A stretch of DNA of 64,000 nt from an uncultured Campylobacter sp. (GCF_938015785.1 NZ_CALLWC010000011.1:1-64000); one strand, 5' to 3'; shown: positions 32,575 to 41,577, numbered from the stretch's first letter. A program made the numbers and translations. The notes: generated from the letters alone by a model not told the origin.

Positions 32575-33681
32575 TTAAAATTCCAGCCGAAACTCCGTCT
32601 CTCCCGGCTCGCTTTTGCACGAAATTTTAAGCCCGAGCTCGTCGCAGTATTTTTTCACGATAAAAAGCCCGATGCCAAAGCCGCCGTTGCGCTGATCAAA
32701 GCGGGTGTAAAGCTCGAAAATATGCGGCAAATTTTGCCGTGCGATGCCCGCGCCGCCGTTTTTGATGCGAAGCGAGCGCTCGCGCAGGCTCACCTCGACG
32801 CAGCCGAGCTCATTACAATATTTTATCGCGTTGCCAAGCAGATTATCGATGATCTTTCGCAGCTTAAACTCATCCGCGCAAAAGGCTACCGGACGCAGAT
32901 CGGCGCGTAGGTTTATGCACTTTTGCTCCGCAGAGACGCCGAAATACTCTATGCGGCTTTGCAGCAGCTCGCCTAAATTTACCTCCCGCCCGCTGCCGCT
33001 TTTGTTTAAGCTTAGCGCGGTTAGATCCTCAAATAGCGCGTTTATCGTATTTGCGCCCGCCTTGATATTGCCCAGATATTTTTTCGCATCGGTATCGAAA
33101 AGCTCGATACTCATCAAAATCACGCTAAGCGGGGTTTTTATCTCGTGCGTCGTGTCGCGGATGAAGCCGTTTAAAAACTCAATCTTTTCGTAAAGCGGGC
33201 GCAGCGAAAGGCGGATGATAAAATATGCGATCAGCAAAATAAGCGCCAAAACAAGCGCGCTCGCAGCTAAAATTTTAAGCTTCAGCGCCGCTAGCTTGCT
33301 CTCAAGCGCCTCAGTTTTGATCGCTACATAGTACTCCGTGCCGTCCTTGGCGGTGAGATTAAACTGCTCGATCCTGCTGGCTCCCTCCATATACACGCGC
33401 GGCGCGTCGTCCCTCGGCTCGAAATCCCGCGCGATCTCATCGCTGCTATTCAGATCCGCAGCGTATGCCTGCATGGCGTCGAAATCGCCCTCGTTTAGGC
33501 GCCCGCCGCGCGCGAGCTTGGCCTCTAAGCCGTGTTTGAAATCTCTGATCGCAAAGGCATCGCGATCCGCGATAAAAAACTTCTCCCGCTCGTAAAATAC
33601 GCTGCTTACCAGCGCCAAAAACAGGACACTAGTAAGCGTGTAGAGCAAAAAAATCGGTAGAATTTGACGCATTTTGGACAC
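32575..33681 (-). CDS. Sensor histidine kinase
   Basis: The 368-residue protein has an N-terminal membrane segment (about 9-30), a periplasmic part (31-135), a second membrane segment (about 138-158), then the kinase core. The phospho-acceptor His179 lies in DTTHEIKTPLSV, the N box in KIIDNLLGNAIKYC, and the G boxes in IKNGGAGI and GGFGIGLFIVK. It is the partner of the response regulator encoded 10 bases upstream on the same strand. The DUF1104 gene upstream of the pair may be a target. Signal unknown; the periplasmic part has no family I recognise. Confidence 0.92.
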   Translation of the reverse strand: MSKMRQILPIFLLYTLTSVLFLALVSSVFYEREKFFIADRDAFAIRDFKHGLEAKLARGGRLNEGDFDAMQAYAADLNSSDEIARDFEPRDDAPRVYMEGASRIEQFNLTAKDGTEYYVAIKTEALESKLAALKLKILAASALVLALILLIAYFIIRLSLRPLYEKIEFLNGFIRDTTHEIKTPLSVILMSIELFDTDAKKYLGNIKAGANTINALFEDLTALSLNKSGSGREVNLGELLQSRIEYFGVSAEQKCINLRADLRPVAFCADEFKLRKIIDNLLGNAIKYCNELGCVEVSLRERSLRIKNGGAGIARQNLPHIFELYTRFDQRNGGFGIGLFIVKKYCDELGLKISCKSEPGETEFRLEF

Positions 33682-33690
33682 GGCGCGCTC

Positions 33691-34353
33691 CTAGAGATAT
33701 TTATAGCCGAGCTTGGAAGCGTTTATGATGCGATCCTTGCCCAAAATTTTTCGCAGCTCCGCAATATAAACGCGCAGGCTAAGCTCGCTCGGGCTCTCGT
33801 CGTAGTCCCACAGCGCGGCGAAAATTTCATCTTTGCTAAGGAATTTATCGCGGTTTTTCAGAAGCAGAGCAAGAAGCCGCGCCTGCTTCTGCGGCATCGG
33901 CACGGCTCTTCCGTCGCAATAGAGCACGCGCTGAGCCATATCGAAGCTAAAACCTCCGCCGATATTTTCGCACAGGGCGGCGTTGTGGGCGAAGGTGCGC
34001 TTTAGTAGATTATCCGCGCGCAGAGCCAGCTCTTTTAACTCGAAAGGCTTTTTGAGGTAGTCGTCGCAGCCGCTTCCAAAGCCGCTTTCGACGTCTTGCA
34101 GAGTATTTAGCGACATCGTGAAAATGCACGGTGCTCCGCGCCCGGCCTCGCGCAGCTCGCGAAGCAGCGCAAAGCCGTTGCCGCCGATGATTTTGACGTC
34201 GAAGATCCACAGATCGAAGCTCTTTTCGTATGCTAATGAAAGCGCCTCGTCGTAGCTTTTGCTGCCGCTGACCTCGTGACCCGCGCCGCGCATGTAGGTG
34301 CACATCATATCTAGCAGCATCCCCTCGTCCTCGACGATCAAAACTCTTGCCAT
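33691..34353 (-). CDS. OmpR-family response regulator
   Basis: The 220-residue protein has a receiver domain with the acidic pocket VEDEG (7-11) and phospho-acceptor Asp52 (IFDVKI). The Lys of the receiver is in LKKPFELKEL. A C-terminal winged helix follows, with LSLRVYIAELRKILGKDRII, typical of OmpR/PhoB DNA-binding domains. It is co-transcribed with the histidine kinase gene. TATAAT on the minus strand at 34383-34388 is a likely promoter. Confidence 0.93.
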   Translation of the reverse strand: MARVLIVEDEGMLLDMMCTYMRGAGHEVSGSKSYDEALSLAYEKSFDLWIFDVKIIGGNGFALLRELREAGRGAPCIFTMSLNTLQDVESGFGSGCDDYLKKPFELKELALRADNLLKRTFAHNAALCENIGGGFSFDMAQRVLYCDGRAVPMPQKQARLLALLLKNRDKFLSKDEIFAALWDYDESPSELSLRVYIAELRKILGKDRIINASKLGYKYL

Positions 34354-34731
34354 AGCCTGCCTCCTTGCGTAGAATTTTTGAAATTATACCCTGTGAAATT
34401 CCACGTAAAATTTAATTGCGAAATTTTGTGGCAAATTTTATCGTGGCGAAAACGGCGCGTCTTGGCTCAAAAGTATGCTTACTAAATTTAGGCTTATAAG
34501 ATTGCTCGCCTAGTATTGTTGTTCGCGAGGCACGCCGAGCAGCGCAAGAAACTAAAATTTTACGATATAAAATTTTCGCGCCGCAGAATTTTAAAATTTA
34601 CAGGCAAAACACTGGGCTTTAAAATTCCGCCGCTACGAAATTCTAAAATTTTAAAATTCCTGCGCCGTATTTCGATAAAACAAAATTCCGCACAAGTGCT
34701 GCGCGGAACTACGTAGCTTGCGCGCGGGCGG
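34354..34731. other. Non-coding AAATTT-rich region with the response regulator promoter
   Basis: About 380 bases without a gene. Minus-strand TATAAT at 34383-34388 is 30 bases before the regulator start. The rest is dominated by AAAATTTTA words at short intervals. Nothing else seen. Confidence 0.55.
34383..34388 (-). promoter_or_regulatory. Probable -10 box for the two-component genes
   Basis: ATTATA on the plus strand, TATAAT on the minus strand, about 30 bases upstream of the response regulator ATG. Confidence 0.55.
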
Positions 34732-35265
34732 CTATTGCTGCATCATAGGATACGGAGCGGCGCCCGCGTTTTGATTGCACGGCATCTCGCCTCTTGGCGG
34801 CATTGCCGGACCCGCGCCGTCGCCCATCCCTTTATGCGGCATATGGCCGCACTCGCCGGAAGCAGCCTGCGATCTGTGCGGACCGAACCCGCGAGCGGGC
34901 CTTTTAAATTTGCCGAAATTGCCGCGGTCTTTAAGCTCGATATCCAGCCTATCCGCCTGCTCGACGCTTAGCTTGCCTGCCTGGACGTTATAGTTTTTTC
35001 TAAACTCGTCTAGGAATTTCTCGCGATCCTCGACGCTCATAGCGTCCAGTTTCTTTTTAAACTCCGTCTTAAATCCGCGCTTGAGATCCCTTGCCTGCGC
35101 TCTTAGCTCGCCCGCGCGCTTGTCGATCTCAAACGCAGCTTCGCTTAAGCTCTTGGCGTCCGCGCCGGCGATCGAGGCATTGATCTGCTCGGGGGTGCTC
35201 GAGCTAAAATCTGCGGCGAACAGCACGCCCGCGACTAAAACGCTTGCTAAAACAATCTTTTTCAT
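34732..35265 (-). CDS. DUF1104-type periplasmic protein with Met/Pro/Gly-rich tail
   Basis: The 177-residue precursor has a signal peptide (KKIVLASVLVAGVLFA, cleavage near 18). The helical body (residues 20-120) carries STPEQINASIAGADAKSLSE and DREKFLDEFRKNYNVQAGKL, the pattern of DUF1104 proteins known in Campylobacter and Helicobacter. The tail from about 125 is rich in Gly, Pro, Met, His and Cys (GECGHMPHKGMGDG), which could bind metal; that is inference. It lies upstream of a two-component system on the same strand. A minus-strand TACAAT at 35293-35298 may be its promoter. Confidence 0.8.
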   Translation of the reverse strand: MKKIVLASVLVAGVLFAADFSSSTPEQINASIAGADAKSLSEAAFEIDKRAGELRAQARDLKRGFKTEFKKKLDAMSVEDREKFLDEFRKNYNVQAGKLSVEQADRLDIELKDRGNFGKFKRPARGFGPHRSQAASGECGHMPHKGMGDGAGPAMPPRGEMPCNQNAGAAPYPMMQQ

Positions 35266-35654
35266 TCTCTCTCCTTTGTGAAAGTTAGCGTGATTGTAGG
35301 AAAAAGTCGTGAAGAAAAAGTTAAATGAAGCTCACGCCGCCAAAATAGCTCGGAGCCGTAAATTTAGAGTCTTGATTTAAATTTGGAAAATTTTACGCCA
35401 CTGCGGCAAAAACAGGGCGTAATGAGCGCAAACGGAGTTAAATTTTAAAATTTAAGCGGGAGGGGGGCGCAGCGCGTAAATTTAGCATAAAATTTCGCGC
35501 TGCATAGGTTGTATCAAAAGCCCGCCATGCGTAAATTTAACGGCAGAGCGGGCGCATCTCAGCGCTGCGGACGGCGAAATTTAATCGCATAAATTTAACC
35601 GCAGGGCTGCTAAATTTAGAGATTGCGGATGATTAATTTCATCCGCAACGAAGT
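35266..35654. other. Non-coding region between the DUF1104 gene and sodC
   Basis: About 390 bases. It holds the probable -10 box of the DUF1104 gene (minus-strand TACAAT at 35293-35298), several AAATTT words and the sodC terminator (35623-35648). No gene seen. Confidence 0.55.
35623..35648 (-). terminator. Hairpin after sodC
   Basis: TTGCGGATGA (35623-35632) pairs perfectly with TCATCCGCAA (35639-35648), 10 bp with a 6-base loop, 6 bases beyond the sodC stop on the minus strand. The T run after it is weak. Confidence 0.65.
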
Positions 35655-36200
35655 TTATTTTATAACGCCGCAGACCATTCTAGCGCCGCCACCGCCAAGA
35701 GGCTTTGGATGGTCGCTGTGGTTATCGCCGCCTACGTGAACCATTAGCGAGTGACCCTTTAGCTCATCTAGGCTCTTGATCTTCGGAGCTAACACCGGAT
35801 AGACCGCATTGCCCTCTGCATCAACGAAAAGCGCAGGCAGATCGCCCTTGTGGCCGCTATCGTCCCAAGCAAACGAGTGCTTTTTGGTATCGCTCGGATC
35901 CCAGTGGCCGCCAGCTTTCATGCCTAAGCCCTTCTCGGTCGCGCCGCAGTCGGCGTTTTGATGCACGTGAAAGCCGTGCACGCCGCTAGTAAGACCCTTT
36001 AAATTCGGGAAAAACGCCACGCCGTAGTTCGTCTCGACCGCTACGACCTCGCCGACGGTTACGTTGCCCTTCTCGCCTAGTTGCTCCATCGCAATGACGA
36101 GGTGCTTGCCGGTCTTAGGGTCGAAATTTTGCATATCGCCGTGCTCGTGAGCGATTAAGGCGCTTGCGACTAAAATTGATGAAATTAGAAATTTCTTCAT
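35655..36200 (-). CDS. sodC: Periplasmic Cu/Zn superoxide dismutase
   Basis: The 181-residue precursor has a signal peptide (KKFLISSILVASALIA). Metal ligands are in GVHGFHVHQNADC, GGHWDP and HSLMVHVGGDNHSDHP, with the disulfide Cys pair (NADCG and RMVCGVI) and the active-site Arg in GARMVCG. It destroys superoxide in the periplasm. A TAGAAT box on the minus strand (36232-36237) and an RBS AAGGAT lie upstream. It is not part of the mod operon although it follows modB. Confidence 0.96.
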   Translation of the reverse strand: MKKFLISSILVASALIAHEHGDMQNFDPKTGKHLVIAMEQLGEKGNVTVGEVVAVETNYGVAFFPNLKGLTSGVHGFHVHQNADCGATEKGLGMKAGGHWDPSDTKKHSFAWDDSGHKGDLPALFVDAEGNAVYPVLAPKIKSLDELKGHSLMVHVGGDNHSDHPKPLGGGGARMVCGVIK

Positions 36201-36231
36201 GATAAATCCTTTAAAATAAAATGCGTTTGCA

Positions 36232-36237
36232 ATTCTA
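36232..36237 (-). promoter_or_regulatory. Probable -10 box for sodC
   Basis: TAGAAT on the minus strand, about 31 bases upstream of the sodC ATG, in an AT-rich stretch. Confidence 0.45.
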
Positions 36238-36266
36238 TCAAAAAAATACTTAAAAAATAATTTTTT

Positions 36267-36935
36267 TCAATTAGAGAAATTTCGCTTTTTATCCAAAAGA
36301 TTTATCGCATAAAATAAAATCAAGCTGAAAATCACGAGCAAAAGGCTTAAAATCAGCGCCCGCTCGTTTTCTCCGTCATACACGGCATTGTAGATCGCAA
36401 GGCCTAACGTGTCGGTTTTACCCACGATATTTCCGCCCAGCATCAGCGTGATGCCCACTTCGCCAAGCCCGCGCGAAAGCGCTAAAATAAGCGCGGAGCC
36501 GAGCGTTTTAAGCGAGCTGGGAAGGATTACGAAGAGGAAAATTTGAGCTCTGTTTTTGCCTAAAATTTGCGCGGCTTCGATTAGGCTCTTCGGAAAGAGC
36601 TCAAAGCTCGCGCATACGGGCTTTACAAACAGCGGTAGCCCGACCAAAAATGCGGCGATTACCAATGAAGAAAAGTTAAAAACGATGTCTAAATTTAACG
36701 CAGAGCCGATAAATCCGCTCTTTCCAAAGATGTAAAGAAGTAGAAATCCCGTCGCGATCGGCGGGAAGATTAGCGGAAAAATCACTAAAATTTCGACGAT
36801 TTTTTTAAATTTAGCTTGGCTAAAAGCTAAAAAATATGAAATTGCTAGCCCTATTGAAATAAGCAGCAAAAAGCTGCAAAATAGGGCCTTGGCGCTTAGT
36901 ATCAGAGGATGCGTGATCCAAGCGATATCGCTCAT
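36267..36935 (-). CDS. modB: Molybdate-type ABC transporter permease
   Basis: The 222-residue membrane protein has about six membrane segments and the ABC permease loop ALSRGLGEVGITLMLGGN, typical of ModB. It forms the membrane channel for molybdate or tungstate with the substrate-binding protein encoded just upstream (4-base overlap). No ATPase gene (modC) follows; the next gene is sodC. Oxyanion specificity cannot be read from the permease. Confidence 0.9.
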   Translation of the reverse strand: MSDIAWITHPLILSAKALFCSFLLLISIGLAISYFLAFSQAKFKKIVEILVIFPLIFPPIATGFLLLYIFGKSGFIGSALNLDIVFNFSSLVIAAFLVGLPLFVKPVCASFELFPKSLIEAAQILGKNRAQIFLFVILPSSLKTLGSALILALSRGLGEVGITLMLGGNIVGKTDTLGLAIYNAVYDGENERALILSLLLVIFSLILFYAINLLDKKRNFSN

Positions 36936-37633
36936 TTAAGACCGAATTTTGAAAAAATCTCTTTTGAGCGATCCGATTTAAACTCCTCCATCACCTTTTC
37001 GCAAAGCGCCTGCTCGCCGCACGCGCTAAGCATTGCTATGCCGATAAATGCTGGGCTGTAGAGGCTCTCGTCGATGTAGATGATCGAGCCGAACTCATCT
37101 TTTTTGGCGACCGCTTCGGTGCTGTTGATAAAGCCTGCTTGCACCTCGTCGTTGATGACGTATGAGACCACCTGCGGCACGCCCGCGACGGCTAAAATTT
37201 TATCTTTTACCGCATCCATCTTGGCGTTTTGTAAAAACTCGTTCGTTCTGATACCGTAAATCGCCTTTTTAGGATCGGGCATTGCGATCTTATCGAATTT
37301 TGCGATCTCTGAGACATCGTTTATTTTGATATTTTTCGGCGTTACTAAAACGAGCGTGCCGCGCCCGACGCGTTCAAATTTAGTGATATTTAGATCGCTT
37401 TTTTTCAAAAACGCCTCGTCGCCCACGATGAATGAAATTTTATTCTTGCGCGATTGAATGACGAGCTGGCCGAGGTTGGCAAACGATCCCGCCACGTCCA
37501 TGCCCTCTTTTTTCAAATTTTCGATCACGGCCGAGACGGGCTTTTTGTATCCGCCGCCGGCCGCGATGATCAGCTGATCCGCGCAAAACGAGACGCTTGC
37601 CGCAAGCGCTAAAATAAAAGCAATTTTTTTCAT
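36932..37633 (-). CDS. modA: ModA-like oxyanion-binding protein
   Basis: The 233-residue precursor has a signal peptide (KKIAFILALAASVSFC). The mature protein has the periplasmic binding protein plan of ModA: LIIAAGGGYKKPVSAVIENL, LVLVTPKN, DKIAMPDPKKAIYG and AGFINSTEA. It is divergent, with GGGYK where ModA proteins usually have AASL, so tungstate or another anion is possible. It precedes modB in the unit. A 14-bp palindrome (37680-37693) sits in the promoter region. Confidence 0.82.
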   Translation of the reverse strand: MKKIAFILALAASVSFCADQLIIAAGGGYKKPVSAVIENLKKEGMDVAGSFANLGQLVIQSRKNKISFIVGDEAFLKKSDLNITKFERVGRGTLVLVTPKNIKINDVSEIAKFDKIAMPDPKKAIYGIRTNEFLQNAKMDAVKDKILAVAGVPQVVSYVINDEVQAGFINSTEAVAKKDEFGSIIYIDESLYSPAFIGIAMLSACGEQALCEKVMEEFKSDRSKEIFSKFGLK

Positions 37634-37668
37634 GAAAATCCTTTTTTGAAATTTTAAGAATTCTACAA

Positions 37669-37693
37669 AATATACTCTTATTTATTAATAAAT
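37669..37693 (-). promoter_or_regulatory. modA promoter region with a 14-bp palindrome (candidate operator)
   Basis: Minus-strand TATATT (37669-37674) could be the -10 box, and ATTTATTAATAAAT (37680-37693) is a perfect palindrome just upstream of it. Position suits a repressor such as ModE or another metal-responsive regulator; no ModE gene is in the window. Confidence 0.4.
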
Positions 37694-37748
37694 CGCGTTT
37701 TTATGCCCTTTTTTAGACTTTTGTGCCTTAAAATTTAAAATTTAATAT

Positions 37749-38600
37749 TTAGATAAATTCTATCTTTCCGCCTAGATCGCACACGCCCTGATTCCAAACC
37801 GCCGAGCTTACGAGCACGTCCGCGCCGGTAGCTGCAAACTCGGCGCAGTTATTTTTATTTATGCCTCCTGCAGCGCAAATTTTAATCTGCGACGCCGTCT
37901 CATCTCGCTTCAAAACGCAGGCTCTAAGCTCGCTCGGGTTCATCTTATCGCACATTATCGCATCAGGCGCGTATTTTAAGAGCTCACTAAATTCGCCCTC
38001 GCTCGCCACTTCGATCATGATCTTTCGCTCAGGCGCGCGCTCTTTAAATTTAGCGATCTGCGCGCAAAACTCGCCAAAGCTCGCAAACGCGCGGATATGG
38101 TTTGAAAAAAATAGGACGCTGTCGTGCAGCCCCAGGCGGTGCATCGTTCCGCCGCCCGCTATCAGCGCATTTACGCAAAGCTCCTTCGCAAAAGGAAAGC
38201 TCTTGCGCGTCGCACCCAGCACGCAGCGCGGATTAGCCTCTCGCATCAGCGCAACCATCTCGTGCGCGTAGGTAGAAATTTTGCATGAGTACTCAAACAC
38301 GATCTGAACGATCTTCCAAGCTTTATGCAAGCTCTCAAAGCTTCCTCGCGCGCTAAAAATTTCATCTCCCGCGCAAAATGCACTTCCCTCACGCGCTAGA
38401 TGCTGCGTCTTGCAACCAAAGCGCGCCGCTACCTCGCGCGCAATCTGCCCGCCGCTAAAGATCAGATCCTGCCTCGTTACGATCGAAAGCCGCGCGGGTG
38501 CGTTTAGATCCACGAAGTCCTGTAAAAGCTCGGTCGTAAGATCCAAAAACGCACCGTCGCTTGCGATAAGATCGTCGATTTTACTCTGCGAAATAAACAT
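37749..38600 (-). CDS. modD: ModD, NadC-like pyrophosphorylase linked with molybdate uptake
   Basis: The 283-residue protein is a paralogue of quinolinate phosphoribosyltransferase (NadC), recognisable by TRQDLIFSGG, LGATRKSFPFAKELCVNALIAGGGTMHR (split over 127-154) and IKICAAGGINKNN. The adjoining modA-modB and the LHDSVLFFSNH stretch favour ModD over NadC. ModD proteins are often beside mod transporters but their reaction is not established. It is separated from modA by 115 bases and follows the nitroreductase gene by 2 bases. Confidence 0.85.
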   Translation of the reverse strand: MFISQSKIDDLIASDGAFLDLTTELLQDFVDLNAPARLSIVTRQDLIFSGGQIAREVAARFGCKTQHLAREGSAFCAGDEIFSARGSFESLHKAWKIVQIVFEYSCKISTYAHEMVALMREANPRCVLGATRKSFPFAKELCVNALIAGGGTMHRLGLHDSVLFFSNHIRAFASFGEFCAQIAKFKERAPERKIMIEVASEGEFSELLKYAPDAIMCDKMNPSELRACVLKRDETASQIKICAAGGINKNNCAEFAATGADVLVSSAVWNQGVCDLGGKIEFI

Positions 38601-38602
38601 AT

Positions 38603-39100
38603 CTAGCCTACGAAGTGAATTTTAGCGGGCTCAAAGCGCGAGTGCGCCTTTGTAACGCGAGACGGAAAGCCCAAAGGCATAATGCAAAACGCCTCCAAAT
38701 GCCCAGGCAGATCCAAAATTTCTCTTACGCGCTCCATCGCGTAAATATCGGGTGCTACGCCCAGCCACGTGGTGCCAAGCCCCAAATGATGCGCTGCCAG
38801 CCAGAGATTTTCTGCCGCACAAGCGCAGTCGTAGCGAGCGTAGGGCTGGAATTTTAAGCCACTTTTGCGCGTGCAGACCACGATCGCAAGCGGCGCATCC
38901 TTCGTGCAGCCGCCATAGGTGCCTACGCTGCTAAGTAGTGCAAGTGCGGTGCGATCGCGCACTACGTAAAATTCCCATGAGCGCTGGTTGCCCGCGCTAG
39001 GGGCTTGCATCGCGGCTTTTAGCACGAGCTCGATCTGATCGTCGCTCGGCATTTTTTCGGTAAAATTCCGCACGCTCGTGCGTGTAAAAATTTCATTCAT
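38603..39100 (-). CDS. Nitroreductase-family flavoprotein
   Basis: The 165-residue protein shows the FMN-binding pattern of small nitroreductases: RTSVRNFTEK near the start, AAMQAPSAGNQRSWEFYVV (residues 29-47), and CACAAENLWLAAHHLGLGTTW (split, 92-112), then a Cys/Pro-containing IMPLGFPS. Substrates of this family range widely (nitro compounds, quinones, flavins). It heads a unit with modD. RBS AAGGAGCAGC is well placed. The substrate is not predictable. Confidence 0.85.
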   Translation of the reverse strand: MNEIFTRTSVRNFTEKMPSDDQIELVLKAAMQAPSAGNQRSWEFYVVRDRTALALLSSVGTYGGCTKDAPLAIVVCTRKSGLKFQPYARYDCACAAENLWLAAHHLGLGTTWLGVAPDIYAMERVREILDLPGHLEAFCIMPLGFPSRVTKAHSRFEPAKIHFVG

Positions 39101-39778
39101 CGCTGCTCCTTTAAATTAAATTTCTAAATTCCGCTTTTTGCGAGCGGTAAAAAATGGAATTTAGAAGTAGGCTTGCCGCTGCGTTTGCTTGAGCTCTGCT
39201 TACACTTTACGCTTATTTAGGCGCTACGCGACGGCTGATGCGCGCAGATTTGGTTTATTTGCCCGGATGCGCCTCTTTTTGCATCAAAAAGCGCGCGAAA
39301 CTGCGATAAAATTTTACCGCGCTGCTATGAAAATCCGTCGTAAAGAACATCCGCTCAAACTTAGCTTGCTTAAATTTCACTCACGAGCAAGCTTACGACC
39401 CACCTATTTAAATTTTTAATCCTAGGCCGCTATCTGGCACTCGCTAAAATAACCCGCCGTATACATCGGCATGCGCGTGTAGCTCGCATGATCTTTAAAT
39501 TTTATCTCGTGCCGAGTCTGCGCCGATCTTTGCGGATAAAATTTTATCCTTCGTTGAAAATTAAATTTCACCTTCGTGCCGAGTAAATTTTATCTTCGTC
39601 GTCTGGTAAAATTTCGCTTTAGCCGCTTTTAAATTTCAACCGCACGTGCACTGCGAAATACCGGCCGGCCGTACCGCATGCAAAGCGCGCTCGGACCAAA
39701 AGCTCAAAATATATAAAATTTAACCGCAAAACCCGACCAGACGGAGCCGCACGCCGAAGCGCTATAAAATTTAACCGC
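39101..39778. other. Non-coding AAATTT-rich region between the nitroreductase gene and tcdA
   Basis: About 680 bases with no supported gene. TAAAATTTTA and AAATTTTATC words recur at short spacing, above all from about 39480 to 39640. A phrase GGAGCCGCACGCCGAAGC near 39745 resembles part of the dispersed repeat at 23656 and 25669. A 76-codon frame (39189-39419) is repeat-driven. Confidence 0.55.
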
Positions 39779-40447
39779 CTAAGCCTGCTTGCTTATCAGC
39801 CTGCGCACGACGTAGCTTGCGATGAAAAGCCCGAAGCTCGCGGTCACGCCCATGAAGCTACCCATCGATTTGACGCGCGGCGGCTCGCTCGAGCAGACGA
39901 CGTCAAAATCGCCCGCAAAGCCGTGCTTTCGCAGCTCATATCTGATCTTGCGCGCGAGTGGATCGCCCTGCGTCTGCCAGATTGAGCGGATTTCGATTTT
40001 AGCGGGATCAAGCCTCTTTGCGCCGCCCATCGAGCTTATGAAGCCCGCGCCAGCCTCGCTGCAGCGCAGCGCAAGCGCGATCTTAGCGCTCACGTCATCG
40101 ATCGCGTCGATTACGAAATCAAATTTTGCTAGATCAAATTCCGACAAAAATTCCTCATCGATCCTAGCGGCGATCGGCGTCACGCCTTTAAATTTGCGCG
40201 CGAAAACCTCGCATTTTAGCTCGCCTACGTGCTCGCTTCCGAACTGGCGGTTTTGGTTGGTGATCTCGAAGCGATCGCAATCGATCACGCTTAGATTTAC
40301 CGCGCCGCTGCGGTACAGCGCCTCTATCGCCGCTCCGCCCACGCCGCCGCAGCCGCAGATTAAAATTTTAGCGCTTTGAAGCCTTGCAAAATCCTCGCCG
40401 AAAAGCAGGCGCGAGCGCGAAAAACGGTCTACTACGACCTCACTCAT
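39779..40447 (-). CDS. tcdA: ThiF/MoeB-family E1-like enzyme, probably tRNA threonylcarbamoyladenosine dehydratase
   Basis: The 222-residue protein begins DRFSRSRLLFGEDFARL and has the nucleotide-binding motif CGCGGVGGAAIEAL (32-45) and DCDRFEITNQNRQ (55-67), typical of TcdA (CsdL/YgdL). The catalytic Cys in VVCSSEPPR is where the family expects it. A hydrophobic C-terminal segment (FMGVTASFGLFIASYVV) may contact the membrane, as in other TcdA proteins. TcdA cyclises t6A in tRNA. It overlaps surE by 8 bases, an order shared with C. jejuni. Confidence 0.87.
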   Translation of the reverse strand: MSEVVVDRFSRSRLLFGEDFARLQSAKILICGCGGVGGAAIEALYRSGAVNLSVIDCDRFEITNQNRQFGSEHVGELKCEVFARKFKGVTPIAARIDEEFLSEFDLAKFDFVIDAIDDVSAKIALALRCSEAGAGFISSMGGAKRLDPAKIEIRSIWQTQGDPLARKIRYELRKHGFAGDFDVVCSSEPPRVKSMGSFMGVTASFGLFIASYVVRRLISKQA

Positions 40448-41219
40448 CGTTTTTCATCCACCTTTCTAGCGTGCTCATCTGCTCGTGCGCGGTTAAATTT
40501 AGCTTAATCGGACTTAGCGTCGCCCGCCCATCAAAAAGCGCCGAAATATCGCTGTTTTCGTTCCTACTCGCATCAAAGTCGAATGTGGATTTACCGAGCC
40601 AATAATACTCGATTCCGCGCGGATTGCGGTTTAGCTGCGCGTCGGTATCGTAGAGTTTCTCGCCGCACGGAGCGACCGTTAGCCCCTTAAAATCTTGCTT
40701 TGAGACGGCAGGGACATTTAAATTTAAAAACTGCTTCGGCGGCAGAGGAAAGCCTTTTTTAAAGATTTTCTCGACCAGTTCCACCGCGAGCTCGCACGCG
40801 AGATCAAATCCGTATCGCTGCAGCGAATCCGTGACGTAAAACTGGCTCACCGCAAGCGCAGGAATACCTTGCAAGACCCCCTCCATCGCGCCTCCGCACG
40901 TGCCCGAATAGGTCACGTCCTCCGCGACGTTGGCGCCGTGATTTATGCCGCTTATCACAAGATCGGGCTTGCGGTTATACAGCGCGTGGAGCGCCAAATA
41001 CACGCAGTCTGCGGGCGTAGCGTCATCGAGTTTGAAAAATCCGTCGTCAAGCTTGATAAATCTAAGCGGACGCGTGAGCGTGAGCGAGTGCGAGCAGGCC
41101 GATTTATCGGAGCTTGGCGCTACGATGGTGACGTTTGCGACCCCTCTTAGCGCGCTTGCGAGTTCCAAAAGCCCGCGCGCTTCGAATCCGTCGTCGTTAG
41201 TGATTAAAATTTCTTTCAT
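40440..41219 (-). CDS. surE: 5'-nucleotidase SurE
   Basis: The 259-residue phosphatase opens with ILITNDDGFEARGLLEL, in which the two Asp bind the metal. It has APSSDKSACSH (residues 34-44) and the metal Asn in SGINHGANVAEDVTYSGTCG (split, 94-113). SurE removes phosphate from nucleoside 5' and 3' monophosphates in stationary-phase survival. It is co-transcribed with tcdA. Confidence 0.96.
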   Translation of the reverse strand: MKEILITNDDGFEARGLLELASALRGVANVTIVAPSSDKSACSHSLTLTRPLRFIKLDDGFFKLDDATPADCVYLALHALYNRKPDLVISGINHGANVAEDVTYSGTCGGAMEGVLQGIPALAVSQFYVTDSLQRYGFDLACELAVELVEKIFKKGFPLPPKQFLNLNVPAVSKQDFKGLTVAPCGEKLYDTDAQLNRNPRGIEYYWLGKSTFDFDASRNENSDISALFDGRATLSPIKLNLTAHEQMSTLERWMKNDE

Positions 41220-41577
41220 ATTCTCTCTTTAGCTAAAATTTCATGACAGACCTATCGGAGCGGAATTCCGTCTGTAAAATTTTAGCGCTTAATTCTTTAA
41301 CTATGCAAAAATTGCTATTTAGCTTGCGCGGCGTAAAATTTCATCGTGCCAAATTTTTTCGCAAAAATTCCATCACGAAACTTAGATCACAAAATTCATA
41401 GAAAAATTCCGTCTTTTTGCTACAAATTTTATAGCCTGCTATGCAATTTCATCGCCTAAATTTAGTTTTCGAAATTCCTTAAATTTTGCGACCGCACTCC
41501 GCAACTCGCCGCAAAATCTCGCCTTTTAAATTTTCGCGCCGATGCAAATCCGCGGCATAAAATTACGCTAGACTTAT
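41220..41577. other. Non-coding AAATTT-rich region between surE and the lipoprotein gene
   Basis: About 360 bases dominated by AAATTT and TAAAATTTTA words (for example near 41275, 41332, 41352, 41445, 41530). No gene or clear hairpin seen. Confidence 0.55.

Noticed and set aside
39189..39419. 76-codon plus-strand frame
   Set aside because: Arg/Lys/Phe-rich product from AAATTTTA-type DNA, no RBS.
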